Notes under the pieces: generated by a model | Database searches by the model: none | Told to the model about the DNA's origin: nothing | Seen by the model: the letters and a program-made list of their open reading frames with translations, nothing else | Assembly: GCF_900129225.1 (NCBI RefSeq) | Contig: NZ_FQUG01000003.1 | Span: 1 to 64,000 of the forward strand | Reading direction: 5' to 3' | DNA from: Schwartzia succinivorans DSM 10502 | GTDB taxonomy: Bacteria; Bacillota; Negativicutes; Selenomonadales; Selenomonadaceae | Length of the DNA: 64,000 bases | Made by a program: the position numbers and the translations under genes | In this document: positions 1-9,519 of the stretch, in pieces | Layout: every line of letters starts with the position of its first letter | Position numbering within the stretch: position 1 is the first letter of the stretch

Positions 1-174
1 TATGGAAATCGGCATTTTTGGTGTCGTGGGTATTATGTTGACACAGTTGGTAAATACGAAAACGCGATTAAAGAATATATACAGAACCAATTGCAGGATG
101 ATATTGCAAATGATCAATTAAGTTTATTTGAATCAGTGGACCCGTTTACGGGGAAGCGAGAGAAAAAAGGCTAA
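1..174 (+). mobile_element. tnpA: IS200/IS605-family transposase (TnpA), 3' end only
   Basis: The window opens inside this gene. The last 57 codons read in frame from base 1 to a TAA at 172. The peptide contains NRHFWCRGYYVDTVG followed by a helix with EYIQNQL, which is the usual C-terminal pattern of IS200-type Y1 HUH transposases (the RGY.V.T.G block). The HUH motif and catalytic Tyr would lie upstream, outside the window. Palindromes typical of an IS200 end follow at once. Whether the element is intact cannot be judged. Confidence 0.8.
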
Positions 175-180
175 GAAAAA

Positions 181-312
181 AGCCCCCGAGTAGGGGGCTG
201 CCAGTGATAATAGTGTGATTGCCAGATTGTTTCGATGCGCCCTTTAGGGTGCTACCACAGGTAATTGGCCCTTATAGGGCCTGAGCAAACCACCCGTTTC
301 ACGGGTGGTTTT
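181..312 (+). mobile_element. Right-end region of the IS200-like element with hairpins
   Basis: Several short palindromes follow the transposase. AGCCCCC/GGGGGCT at about 181-200 can act as a terminator. GGCCC/GGGCC lies near 267-281. A perfect 11-bp stem lies at 287-297 and 301-311 with a TTC loop. IS200/IS605 elements end in subterminal imperfect hairpins recognised by TnpA rather than in inverted repeats, so the last hairpin is the best candidate for the right end. The exact cleavage site cannot be fixed. Confidence 0.55.
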
Positions 313-402
313 GATTATGCTATCCACAGTTGCTCAAAGTTGACGATGGTTTTTGCCTGCTGTAAGCTTTAGGAAAGAATAACTCGGAAAAGGTTGAGCA
401 TT

Positions 403-1020
403 ATGAAGAAACTGGTCTATGTACATGGTAAGAACGGCAATGCCGCGGAAGCGGAGCACTACAAGTCCTTTTTTCCGGAGTATGATGTTATTGGTTTCGA
501 CTATAAGGCCGAAACACCCTGGGAGGCAAAGGAAGAATTCAGAGGTTTTTTCGATTCCTTGGACGCTGGATACACTGATATTGTGATAATCGCAAACAGC
601 ATCGGGGCTTTTTTTACTATGTGCGCGTTAGGTGACAAGCGAATGGAAAAGGCTTATTTTATTTCTCCGATTGTTAACATGGAGAGTCTTATTGCCGATA
701 TGATGAAGTGGTGCAGCATTTCCGAGGCTGAATTGATGGAAAAGGGAACTATAGAGACAAGCTTTGGAGAAAGGCTGTCGTGGGAGTATCTTTCATGGGT
801 TAGGAGTAATCCTTTGTCATGGGTGACGCCGACGGCTATACTGTATGGTTCAAAGGATGAGCTGCAGTCCGTTGATACGATTCGGGCATTTGCTGAGAAT
901 ATCGGGGCATCTGTTACTGTAATGGAAAATGGCGAGCATTGGTTTCATACTGACGGGCAGATGGAATTTTTGGACAGATGGATTCAGAAGAATTTCGAAG
1001 GAGATTCACACGAAGGCTGA
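403..1020 (+). CDS. Small alpha/beta hydrolase of unknown substrate
   Basis: A 205-residue soluble protein with an alpha/beta hydrolase pattern. It has an N-terminal beta strand with the oxyanion-type HG (KLVYVHGKNG), a nucleophile elbow ANSIGA near residue 66 (Ser in N-S-I-G, where the family usually has GxSxG), an acid loop YGSKDEL and a late histidine in GEHWFH. The ATG at 403 is preferred to the upstream TTG at 394 because GGAAAAGG at 386-393 is well spaced for it. It sits alone between the IS end and the phoH promoter. The catalytic triad is inferred from motif order; the substrate is unknown. Confidence 0.75.
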   Translation: MKKLVYVHGKNGNAAEAEHYKSFFPEYDVIGFDYKAETPWEAKEEFRGFFDSLDAGYTDIVIIANSIGAFFTMCALGDKRMEKAYFISPIVNMESLIADMMKWCSISEAELMEKGTIETSFGERLSWEYLSWVRSNPLSWVTPTAILYGSKDELQSVDTIRAFAENIGASVTVMENGEHWFHTDGQMEFLDRWIQKNFEGDSHEG

Positions 1021-1036
1021 GCTAATCGTATGAAAG

Positions 1037-1065
1037 TTGACGTTGTTTCGCGTGTGCTGTAAAAT
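1037..1065 (+). promoter_or_regulatory. Sigma-A promoter of the phoH-ybeY-era cluster
   Basis: TTGACG at 1037-1042 and TAAAAT at 1060-1065 are separated by 17 bp. The start point would be near 1072, which leaves a leader of about 170 nt before phoH. Confidence 0.65.
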
Positions 1066-1083
1066 TTATAATGCCTTCAATCG

Positions 1084-1104
1084 AAGTTTGCCATAGGCAA
1101 ACTT
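1084..1104. promoter_or_regulatory. Palindromic operator-like site (AAGTTTGCC-N3-GGCAAACTT)
   Basis: A perfect 9-bp inverted repeat with a 3-nt centre lies about 12-32 bases downstream of the predicted start point of the phoH promoter. Two diverged copies of the same geometry lie at 19096-19116 and 22588-22608, over the -35 regions of other promoters. The TTTGCC half resembles MntR/DtxR-family boxes; the actual regulator is unknown. Confidence 0.5.
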
Positions 1105-1137
1105 TCCTCTGCGGCATTTCAACGAGGTGGGAGATAT

Positions 1138-1227
1138 ATGCTTCTATCATATTATTTGTTACTAACCCCCACTTGCAGAAGTGGGGGACATCTTTTACCG
1201 AGTTATAGAAGTATTTTTTCGGAATAG
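1138..1227 (+). CDS. Possible 29-residue upstream ORF in the phoH leader
   Basis: A short ORF starts at ATG 1138 behind a good ribosome site (GAGGTGGGAG, 1124-1133) and stops at TAG 1225, 18 bases before the phoH start. It begins MLLSYYLLLTPTC and uses five different Leu codons in its first 20 codons. A 9-bp hairpin (stem 1166-1174/1179-1187) lies inside it. This could be a leader peptide, or chance in a leader. No homolog is recognised. Confidence 0.3.
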   Translation: MLLSYYLLLTPTCRSGGHLLPSYRSIFSE

Positions 1228-1245
1228 TTGGGAGGACGGTCTTTT

Positions 1246-2241
1246 TTGCAGAATTTTTTTGAGGCTACTGTGGCGTTTGATAACCAGCAGGAGGCGTATG
1301 CACTCCTTGGCGGACATGATGAATTTCTGCATCTGCTTATGGAGGCGTTTGCGTGCAGATTTGTGAGCCGGGGAAATGAGCTCAGGATTCGTGGAGATGA
1401 GGATGAGGTGCGTGCGGCCTCCCTTGTTATTGGTGAGCTTCAAAATCTGTACCGTCAGGGTTCGCCTGTCACAATGCATGAGGTCCGATATAGTATCGGA
1501 TTGGCAAAGGAAGGGCAGGGGGAAGCCCTTCGCGCAATGATGCGTGAGACGGTGCTGGTTACTGCGAAAGGGCGTGTGGTGCGTCCGAAGACCGTCGGAC
1601 AGCAGAAGTATCTTGATGCAATACGCCATCATGCTGTGACCTTCGGTGTGGGGCCTGCAGGAACGGGAAAGACATATCTGGCGGTTGTAATGGCGGTAGC
1701 GGCTCTCAGAAATAAGCAGATAAGCCGTATTATACTTACGCGCCCCGCAGTAGAGGCAGGAGAGCGCCTTGGATTTCTGCCGGGTGATATGCAGGAAAAG
1801 GTTGATCCGTATCTGCGCCCTCTTTATGATGCGCTTGAGGATATTTTCGGGACGGAGACATATCAGCGCCTCGTTGCCAAGGGAACTATAGAAATAGCGC
1901 CCCTTGCTTATATGCGCGGACGTACTCTTGAGGACGCATTTATTATTCTTGATGAGGCGCAGAATACTACAACTAAACAGATGAAGATGTTTCTCACACG
2001 TCTTGGTATAGGTTCAAAGATGGTTGTTACCGGTGATATGAGTCAGATTGACTTGCCGCACGGTACTGCCAGCGGACTTCGCGAGGCGGTTGAGGCTCTT
2101 TCTGAGGTTCGGGATGTGGCAATATCTGTTTTTGACGGGACGGATATAATACGCCATGAGGTTGTATCGCGTATAGTTGCGGCCTATGACAGATACGAAG
2201 CAAAGAAGGCTTCAAAGCATACGCATGATGAAAGGAAGTAA
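1246..2241 (+). CDS. phoH: PhoH family ATPase
   Basis: A 331-residue cytoplasmic P-loop ATPase. Walker A GPAGTGKT is at about 136-143, Walker B IILDEAQN at about 233-240, and the helicase-like block TGDMSQIDLP follows. The start is TTG at 1246 (protein MQNFFE...), with GGAGG at 1231-1235; the in-frame TTG at 1228 has no ribosome site, and family members begin in the same MQNFFE way. PhoH (YbeZ) associates with YbeY in RNA processing, and ybeY follows three bases downstream. The precise activity of the family is not settled. Confidence 0.93.
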   Translation: MQNFFEATVAFDNQQEAYALLGGHDEFLHLLMEAFACRFVSRGNELRIRGDEDEVRAASLVIGELQNLYRQGSPVTMHEVRYSIGLAKEGQGEALRAMMRETVLVTAKGRVVRPKTVGQQKYLDAIRHHAVTFGVGPAGTGKTYLAVVMAVAALRNKQISRIILTRPAVEAGERLGFLPGDMQEKVDPYLRPLYDALEDIFGTETYQRLVAKGTIEIAPLAYMRGRTLEDAFIILDEAQNTTTKQMKMFLTRLGIGSKMVVTGDMSQIDLPHGTASGLREAVEALSEVRDVAISVFDGTDIIRHEVVSRIVAAYDRYEAKKASKHTHDERK

Positions 2242-2244
2242 AGC

Positions 2245-2709
2245 ATGAACGTAATAATGAGCAATTATCCTGAGGAGCTGAGCTTTCCTGAGGAGATTGC
2301 AGCAACTGTTGAAGAAGCGGCAAGGAAGGTTGGGGAGCTGTATGACCTTCCTGATGCAGAGGTTAGCATCACACTGACGGACAATGAGTATATTCATACC
2401 TTGAATAAGGAATATCGTAAGATAGACCGTCCGACGGATGTCATTTCCTTCGCCCTTGACGAGAGTGAGGAGCCTGAGGTGGAGGGCGGCCCTGATGTTC
2501 ATGTTCTTGGAGATATAATAATTTCTGTGGAGAGAGCAAAGGAGCAGGCTGCTGAGTACGGGCACAGTCTCCGTCGTGAAATGGCCTTTTTGACAGTGCA
2601 CGGTATGCTGCATCTTTTGGGCTATGACCACATGGAGGAAGAGGAACGCGCTGAAATGGAAAATGAGCAGCGTGTTGTGATGGAAGCACTGGGGATTCCC
2701 AGAGAATAA
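2245..2709 (+). CDS. ybeY: Endoribonuclease YbeY (rRNA maturation)
   Basis: A 154-residue protein of the UPF0054 family. The zinc-binding signature [11 protein letters not shown] is at residues 119-129 with all three histidines present, and the conserved [10 protein letters not shown] block is at about 62-71. YbeY takes part in 16S rRNA 3' maturation and ribosome quality control. Its start is three bases after the phoH stop, so the two are co-translated in practice, and era follows 16 bp on. Confidence 0.96.
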   Translation: MNVIMSNYPEELSFPEEIAATVEEAARKVGELYDLPDAEVSITLTDNEYIHTLNKEYRKIDRPTDVISFALDESEEPEVEGGPDVHVLGDIIISVERAKEQAAEYGHSLRREMAFLTVHGMLHLLGYDHMEEEERAEMENEQRVVMEALGIPRE

Positions 2710-2725
2710 ATGAAGGAGAAATAAC

Positions 2726-3619
2726 TTGGAAGCAAAGCATAAATCGGGATTTATCGCTGTCATTGGACGGCCTAATGTAGGAAAATCAACACTCATCAAC
2801 AGTCTTATCGGGCAGAAGATTGCCATAATGTCCGATAAACCACAGACTACGCGTAATCGTATTCTGTGTATTTTGACGCAGCCTGACGCGCAGGTAGTAT
2901 TTCTTGATACTCCCGGCGTACATAAGCCTATGAAAAAGCTGGGCGAGTATATGGAAAGCGCGGTAGAGGGAACTCTGCAGGAGGTTGATGCGGTCCTTTT
3001 CGTTGTAGACGCGGCAGAAAAGCCGGGACCGGGTGAGCGGTATATCGTCGAGCGTCTTTCGAAAACCAAGCAGCCTGTTATTCTTGTCGTTAATAAGATT
3101 GATACCCTTGAACGGGAGGCTGTGCTTCCTGCCATAGACGTATACAGCAAGCTTTACGATTTCGCGGGAGTTGTTCCTATTTCTGCGCGGGAAAAAATAA
3201 ATCTTGATGACCTTCTTGGGGAAACAAAGAAATATCTTCCTGACGGGCCGCAGTATTATCCTGATGATATGGTTACGGATCAGCCTGAAAGACTCATCGC
3301 GGCGGAGCTGGTGCGTGAAAAGGTTCTCGGACTTACAAGGGATGAGGTGCCTCACGCTGTTGCCGTTGATGTTGACGAGATGAAGACACGCCCGAAAGGT
3401 GATGTTTATATCCGTGCGACGATATATGTTGAACGTGACTCTCAAAAGGGAATAATCATCGGAAGCAGGGGCGCTATGCTGAAAGAAATCGGCCGCCTTG
3501 CCCGCCATGATATAGAGGCTCTTTTGGGTTCTAAGGTTTATCTTGACCTTTGGGTTAAGGTAAGCAAGGACTGGAGAAACCGCGAGGCTGTATTAAAGAG
3601 CCTTGGCTTTGAAAAATAA
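2726..3619 (+). CDS. era: GTPase Era (30S assembly)
   Basis: A 297-residue GTPase. G1 GRPNVGKST is at 14-22, G3 DTPGV at 61-65 and G4 NKID at 123-126. A C-terminal KH domain contains the GxxG loop (IIGSRGAMLKEIG), which binds the 3' end of 16S rRNA. The start is TTG at 2726 with AAGGAG at 2713-2718. In many Firmicutes dgkA and cdd separate ybeY and era; here the two are adjacent. A terminator follows the stop. Confidence 0.97.
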   Translation: MEAKHKSGFIAVIGRPNVGKSTLINSLIGQKIAIMSDKPQTTRNRILCILTQPDAQVVFLDTPGVHKPMKKLGEYMESAVEGTLQEVDAVLFVVDAAEKPGPGERYIVERLSKTKQPVILVVNKIDTLEREAVLPAIDVYSKLYDFAGVVPISAREKINLDDLLGETKKYLPDGPQYYPDDMVTDQPERLIAAELVREKVLGLTRDEVPHAVAVDVDEMKTRPKGDVYIRATIYVERDSQKGIIIGSRGAMLKEIGRLARHDIEALLGSKVYLDLWVKVSKDWRNREAVLKSLGFEK

Positions 3620-3629
3620 GATTAAATTT

Positions 3630-3669
3630 GCACCTGTTCCTGATGAGCTGAAGGAGCGGGTGCTTTTTT
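3630..3669 (+). terminator. Rho-independent terminator after era
   Basis: An 11-bp stem with two G-U pairs (3630-3640 with 3653-3663) is followed by six T. It separates era from recO, whose ribosome site begins 16 bases later. Confidence 0.7.
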
Positions 3670-3702
3670 GTGATATACTTATGTGAAAGGAGAGAAAAAG
3701 AC

Positions 3703-4440
3703 GTGGCTCAGTACAAGACAGAGGCTTTTGTTCTTGGTTCAAGAAATTGGGGAGAGGCAGACAAAATAATACAGCTTTTTTCGCGGGAAAAAGGAAAGCT
3801 TCGGGCATCGGCTTTTGGCTGCAGACGCCCAAAGAGTCCTCTGGCAGGCGCGCTGCAGATGTTTCAGGTGCTTGATGTGACGCTTAATGAAGGCGAACGT
3901 GTCGATACCGTGAGACAGGCAGCGGTGAGGAAACGTTTTCCCATGCTTTCATCTGATTTGAACGCAATGGCATACGGCGCCTTCATTGCAGAGCTTACTC
4001 TTGAAATGATGCCGGAGGGCGAGCCGCAGGAGCAGGTATACGATTGGCTTATGAGTGTTTTCGATGTCTGCGGGGAAAGAAATCCGCGTGTTGTCGCATT
4101 GATTGCCGGATGGCAGATGCTTGAACTTTCAGGGGTCGGTCCTGCATACGATACATGCGCTCATTGCGGCACTCATATAGATGGAAATGCTTTTTTTGAC
4201 GCGGTAGAGGGCGGAGCACTCTGTCCTCACTGTGCGGAAGGGATACCGACGGCAAAAGTATATCCTGATGCTGTGCGGGATTTTTTGAAAATGATTTCAA
4301 AGCTTGATTTTGCTTCGCTGCCATCTTTTCACGTCAAAAAGGAGGAGCTTCTTGGAGCGGAGGAGCTTCTTTTGTACACGCTTGATGAGCTTCTTGGCAA
4401 GCGTTTAAAGTCCGTAACATTTCTGTCCCAACTGGGTTAG
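3703..4440 (+). CDS. recO: DNA repair protein RecO
   Basis: A 245-residue protein with an N-terminal OB fold (AQYKTEAFVLGSRNWGEADK) and a C-terminal helical domain with a zinc site: Cys 152/155 (CAHC) and 174/177 (CPHC). RecO loads RecA with RecF and RecR on SSB-covered DNA. The start is GTG 3703, eight bases after AAAGGAGA (3686-3693). An upstream in-frame GTG at 3670 lies in the era terminator tail and is not used here. glyQS, which often follows recO in Firmicutes, is absent. Confidence 0.93.
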   Translation: MAQYKTEAFVLGSRNWGEADKIIQLFSREKGKLRASAFGCRRPKSPLAGALQMFQVLDVTLNEGERVDTVRQAAVRKRFPMLSSDLNAMAYGAFIAELTLEMMPEGEPQEQVYDWLMSVFDVCGERNPRVVALIAGWQMLELSGVGPAYDTCAHCGTHIDGNAFFDAVEGGALCPHCAEGIPTAKVYPDAVRDFLKMISKLDFASLPSFHVKKEELLGAEELLLYTLDELLGKRLKSVTFLSQLG

Positions 4441-4480
4441 GAGCTGTGGAAAATGTTTTTTCCATGGCTCTATTTTTTTT
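4441..4480 (+). terminator. Rho-independent terminator after recO
   Basis: It begins right after the recO stop. A GAGCTGTGGAAAA arm pairs (with G-U pairs) with TTTTCCATGGCTC, followed by a T-rich tail to 4480. Confidence 0.75.
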
Positions 4481-4620
4481 ATGAAATACAATACGAGGAC
4501 ATAAGTTTTTTCTGATTGGATAAAATCCTGTTTCATAGAAAAATGGTCACGATTTAGTGGACAAAAAATAGGAACAAAAATAAAAATGTTACAAATAAAT
4601 CTTATTTTCGCTCAAAAGTG

Positions 4621-4649
4621 TTGACAAATGATACAGAGAGTGACATAAT
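4621..4649 (+). promoter_or_regulatory. Sigma-A promoter of the ilv-leu operon
   Basis: A consensus TTGACA at 4621-4626, a 17-bp spacer and CATAAT at 4644-4649. Transcription would start near 4656 and run through the T-box leader. Confidence 0.8.
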
Positions 4650-4731
4650 AAGCACATGTTTACAACCGGACGCATTCCATATGCGGACGAAACCAAACAA
4701 AAAGCAGCAATGAACGGGATAAGGCCATTTT

Positions 4732-4944
4732 AAGCTCCACACAGAGAGCCGTCGGTTGGTGAAAGACGGCAGGAAGAGATGACCGAGATCACCCGGGAGC
4801 TTTCACGTCGATGAGTTATCGGAGGCGCGAACGTATCTCAGCGTTAATGAGGACCTGTCAGGTCATGAGTATAATGCAGGGTGGTACCGCGGACATTCCG
4901 CCCCTGCTGTCGGATTTTTCCGGCAGCAGGGGCTTTTCTTTTTA
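4732..4944 (+). promoter_or_regulatory. T-box leader of the ilv-leu operon, probable Ile specifier
   Basis: A tRNA-sensing attenuator. Stem I closes with AAGCTCC (4732-4738) against GGAGCTT (4796-4802) and carries an AGAGA element near 4743. The candidate specifier is ATC (Ile) at 4788-4790 in the context GAG-ATC-ACC. The T-box core AGGGTGGTACCGCGG is at 4878-4892; its TGGT fits a tRNA with discriminator A. The terminator is GCCCCTGCTGTCGG (4900-4913) with its complement (4920-4933) and a T run. Uncharged tRNA would favour the antiterminator and switch the operon on. The codon assignment is an inference; Val or Leu is not excluded. Confidence 0.88.
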
Positions 4945-5000
4945 CCCGGGTAGAGGAGCGGCACACCGTACGCTGCTGCAAGATGATGGAGGGATTTGTC

Positions 5001-6528
<1,528 letters not shown>

Positions 6529-6557
6529 GCTGAGCATAACGCCGGAAAATAGGAGAG

Positions 6558-6589
6558 AAGGGCTGTTGCATTTATGTGACAGTCCTTTT
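6558..6589 (+). terminator. Intercistronic hairpin between ilvC and leuC
   Basis: A 13-bp stem with three G-U pairs and a TTTA loop (6558-6570 with 6575-6587) is followed by only a short T tract. It may partly terminate or protect mRNA ends, so that ilvNC and leuCDB-ilvB are expressed at different levels. Confidence 0.45.
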
Positions 6590-6620
6590 CTGGCATAACA
6601 TTAATTAGGAGGAAAAAGCT

Positions 6621-7880
6621 ATGGGAATGAACATGACGGAGAAGATTCTCGCAAAGCACGCGGGACTCGCCTCGGTTGAACCCGGTCAGCTCATCACCTG
6701 CAAGCTGGATATGGTGCTGGCAAATGATATTACGGCTCCGCCTGCCATAAAGGAATTTGAGAAAATCGGACGGCCTGTATTTGATAACACAAAAATAGCG
6801 CTTGTTCCTGATCACTTCACCCCGAATAAGGACATGAAGACGGCAGGTCTTACGAAGGCAGTGCGTGACTTCGCTAATGCAAACAATATAGTCAATTACT
6901 TTGAGGTTGGGCACGACGCAGGTATAGAGCATGTTATCCTGCCGGAGAAGGGACTTGTTGGGCCAGGAAAGCTTACCATCGGTGCGGATTCCCATACCTG
7001 TACCTACGGTGCGGTGAATGGATTTGCAACGGGTGTAGGTACTACAGATTTGGCGGTTGCCCTTGCAACAGGTGAAGCATGGTTCAAGGTGCCTCAGAGC
7101 ATAAAAGTAAATCTGACAGGAAAGAAGCCTAAAAATATCAATGGCAAGGATGTCATTCTGACACTTATAGGCATGATTGGTGTTGACGGCGCTCTTTATC
7201 AGTCCCTTGAATTTGCTGGGCCGGGAGTTGCCGAGCTTTCTATGACTGACCGCTTTACGATTGCGAATATGGCGATTGAAGCAGGCGGCAAGAACGGTAT
7301 CTTCCCATTCGACGAAAAGACAAAGGAATATGTGGAGGGCCGCGTGAAGGATTATGAGCCTGTCGCTCCTGACGCTGATGCAAAATATGTACGCACGGTG
7401 GAAATCAATCTTTCCGAGCTGAAGCCTGTAGTAGCTTTCCCTCATCTTCCGGGCAATACAAAGCGCGTTGAAGATATCGGTGAAATAAAGATTCATCAGG
7501 TGGTTATCGGCTCCTGTACGAACGGACGCCTTGAGGATCTTGCGATTGCGGCTGAAATCATGAAGGGACATAAGGTACATAAGGATGTACGCTGCATCGT
7601 AATTCCCGGAAGTCAGCAGGTCTATATGGAGGCTCTTGAGGCAGGTTATCTCAAAACCTTTATCGAGAGCGGTGCTGCGGTATCCACACCTACCTGTGGT
7701 CCGTGCATGGGAGGACACATGGGAATCATGACTGCAGGAGAGCGCTGTGTATCCACGACAAACCGTAATTTCCGCGGACGTATGGGCCACGTGGACAGCG
7801 AGGTTTATCTTGCTGGTCCGCATGTCGCGGCGGCAAGCGCTATTCTCGGACGCATCGCAACACCGGAGGAGGTTGAGTAA
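6621..7880 (+). CDS. leuC: 3-isopropylmalate dehydratase, large subunit
   Basis: A 419-residue aconitase-family protein of the LeuC2 type. The 4Fe-4S ligands are seen in GSCTNGR and in TCGPCMGG, and the substrate-site motif [10 protein letters not shown] is present. With LeuD it isomerises 2-isopropylmalate to 3-isopropylmalate in leucine synthesis. AGGAGG at 6607-6612 sets the start at 6621. The leuD start lies two bases after the stop. Confidence 0.96.
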   Translation: MGMNMTEKILAKHAGLASVEPGQLITCKLDMVLANDITAPPAIKEFEKIGRPVFDNTKIALVPDHFTPNKDMKTAGLTKAVRDFANANNIVNYFEVGHDAGIEHVILPEKGLVGPGKLTIGADSHTCTYGAVNGFATGVGTTDLAVALATGEAWFKVPQSIKVNLTGKKPKNINGKDVILTLIGMIGVDGALYQSLEFAGPGVAELSMTDRFTIANMAIEAGGKNGIFPFDEKTKEYVEGRVKDYEPVAPDADAKYVRTVEINLSELKPVVAFPHLPGNTKRVEDIGEIKIHQVVIGSCTNGRLEDLAIAAEIMKGHKVHKDVRCIVIPGSQQVYMEALEAGYLKTFIESGAAVSTPTCGPCMGGHMGIMTAGERCVSTTNRNFRGRMGHVDSEVYLAGPHVAAASAILGRIATPEEVE

Positions 7881-7882
7881 GT

Positions 7883-8371
7883 ATGGCATTGGAAGGAAAG
7901 GTATGGCGCTACGGCGACAATATAGATACGGATGTTATTATACCGGCACGTTATCTTAACAGCTTTGACCCGAAGGAGCTTGCGTCCCACTGCATGGTGG
8001 ATATAGATACGACCTTTGCTGAAAAGGTTCAGGAAGGCGATATCATGGTGGGCGGAAAAAATTTCGGCTGTGGTTCGTCCCGTGAGCATGCGCCTATTGC
8101 AATCAAGGCGTCGGGTGTACCTGTCATAATAGCTGCCAGCTTCGCACGCATATTCTATCGCAACGGAATAAATATCGGTCTTCCGCTTCTTGAAATCGGA
8201 GACGACGTAGAGAAAATCCACGCAGATGACAGACTGCGTGTTGACCCCGAAAAGGGGACAATCGAAAATCTTACAACAGGCGATACCTTCAAGGCTCATC
8301 CTCTTCCGGGCTTTGTTCAGGATATAGCAAACGCAGGCGGACTTATAAATTACATTAAATCCAAGAAATAA
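7883..8371 (+). CDS. leuD: 3-isopropylmalate dehydratase, small subunit
   Basis: A 162-residue swivel-domain subunit. It has [15 protein letters not shown] near the N-terminus and the [15 protein letters not shown] loop near 57-71, which complete the active site with LeuC. It is short, as in the LeuC2/LeuD2 group. It is translationally coupled to leuC, whose 3' end carries its ribosome site (GGAGGAGG). Confidence 0.96.
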   Translation: MALEGKVWRYGDNIDTDVIIPARYLNSFDPKELASHCMVDIDTTFAEKVQEGDIMVGGKNFGCGSSREHAPIAIKASGVPVIIAASFARIFYRNGINIGLPLLEIGDDVEKIHADDRLRVDPEKGTIENLTTGDTFKAHPLPGFVQDIANAGGLINYIKSKK

Positions 8372-8421
8372 AAATGACAGGGCAGGGGCTTCCTCTGCAG
8401 CCTGTTCAAAGGAGAATACCT

Positions 8422-9489
8422 ATGGCAAAGAAAATCGTGGTCATCCCTGGCGATGGCATCGGTAAAGAAATAACGGATTCGGCAGTTGAAGTACTGAAAA
8501 AGGCAGATGCGAAGTTCGGACTTGGACTCAGCTATGATTATTATGATGCAGGCGGCACGGCGTATGACAAGTTCGGAACACCGCTTCCGCAGGAGACCAT
8601 TGACGCGGCAAAGGCATCGGATGGTGTGCTTTTTGGCGCTGTTGGCGGAGATAAATGGGATAATGTAGAACCGACACTTCGCCCTGAAAAGGCAATTCTC
8701 GGTCTCAGAAAGCATCTTGGGCTCTATGCAAACCTTCGTCCTGTCAAGGTATCCGATACACTTGTGGAGTATTCTCCTCTGAAGCAGGAGGTTGTAAAAG
8801 GTGTAGACCTGGTAATAGTTCGTGAGCTTATTGGCGGTATTTATTTCGGAGACCGCTGTGAGTCGGAGCAGAAGGATGGGCATGAGCGCGCGTGGGATCT
8901 TGAAAATTATTCCGTTCCTGAGGTAGAGCGCATTGCGAAGCTCGCCTTTGAAACAGCAAAGCTGAGGCGTGGCAAGGTCACATCTGTTGATAAATCCAAC
9001 GTCCTTGCTACATCAAGGCTCTGGCGCCGCACAGTAGCAGAGGTATCGAAGGGATACCCTGACGTAGAGCTTGACAATCTATATGTTGATAACTGCGCTA
9101 TGCAGCTGGCACTTCGTCCGACACAGTTCGATGTAATCTGCACAGGCAACCTTTTCGGCGATATCCTTAGTGACGAGGCAGCAGTCCTGGGAGGCTCCAT
9201 AGGCATGATGCCAAGCGCAAGCATAGGCGAGTGCACCAGTCTCTTCGAGCCTATTCATGGCTCCGCTCCGGATATTGCAGGGCAGGGAATTGCAAACCCG
9301 ATCGGGACGATTCTTTCCGCGGCTATGCTGCTCCGCTACTCCCTCCATGAGGAGGCTGCGGCAAAGGCAATAGAGGATGCCTGCGACAAGGCGCTGGCTG
9401 ACGGATACCGCACACCTGATCTTTGGAAGGAAGGCTTCAAAAAGGCAAATACAGACCTCATGACAGAGGTTATTGTTGAACGCGTATGA
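8422..9489 (+). CDS. leuB: 3-isopropylmalate dehydrogenase
   Basis: A 355-residue NAD-dependent beta-decarboxylating dehydrogenase. It has IPGDGIGKEI at the N-terminus, the substrate-binding LRPEKAILGLRKHLGLYANL segment and the C-terminal NAD-binding GSAPDIAGQGIANP. It makes the 2-oxo acid precursor of leucine. The start is ATG 8422 (MAKKIVVIPGDG) behind AAAGGAGA; the longer frame from 8374 has no such site. Confidence 0.97.
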   Translation: MAKKIVVIPGDGIGKEITDSAVEVLKKADAKFGLGLSYDYYDAGGTAYDKFGTPLPQETIDAAKASDGVLFGAVGGDKWDNVEPTLRPEKAILGLRKHLGLYANLRPVKVSDTLVEYSPLKQEVVKGVDLVIVRELIGGIYFGDRCESEQKDGHERAWDLENYSVPEVERIAKLAFETAKLRRGKVTSVDKSNVLATSRLWRRTVAEVSKGYPDVELDNLYVDNCAMQLALRPTQFDVICTGNLFGDILSDEAAVLGGSIGMMPSASIGECTSLFEPIHGSAPDIAGQGIANPIGTILSAAMLLRYSLHEEAAAKAIEDACDKALADGYRTPDLWKEGFKKANTDLMTEVIVERV

Positions 9490-9519
9490 TTTGAATCGGA
9501 ATGAGAGGAGGGCCGGCGT

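Noticed and set aside
1166-1187. GC-rich hairpin in the phoH leader as an IS200 end
   Set aside because: The stem resembles IS200/IS605 end hairpins, but no transposase remnant adjoins it and it lies inside a small ORF, so an origin from an element cannot be supported.
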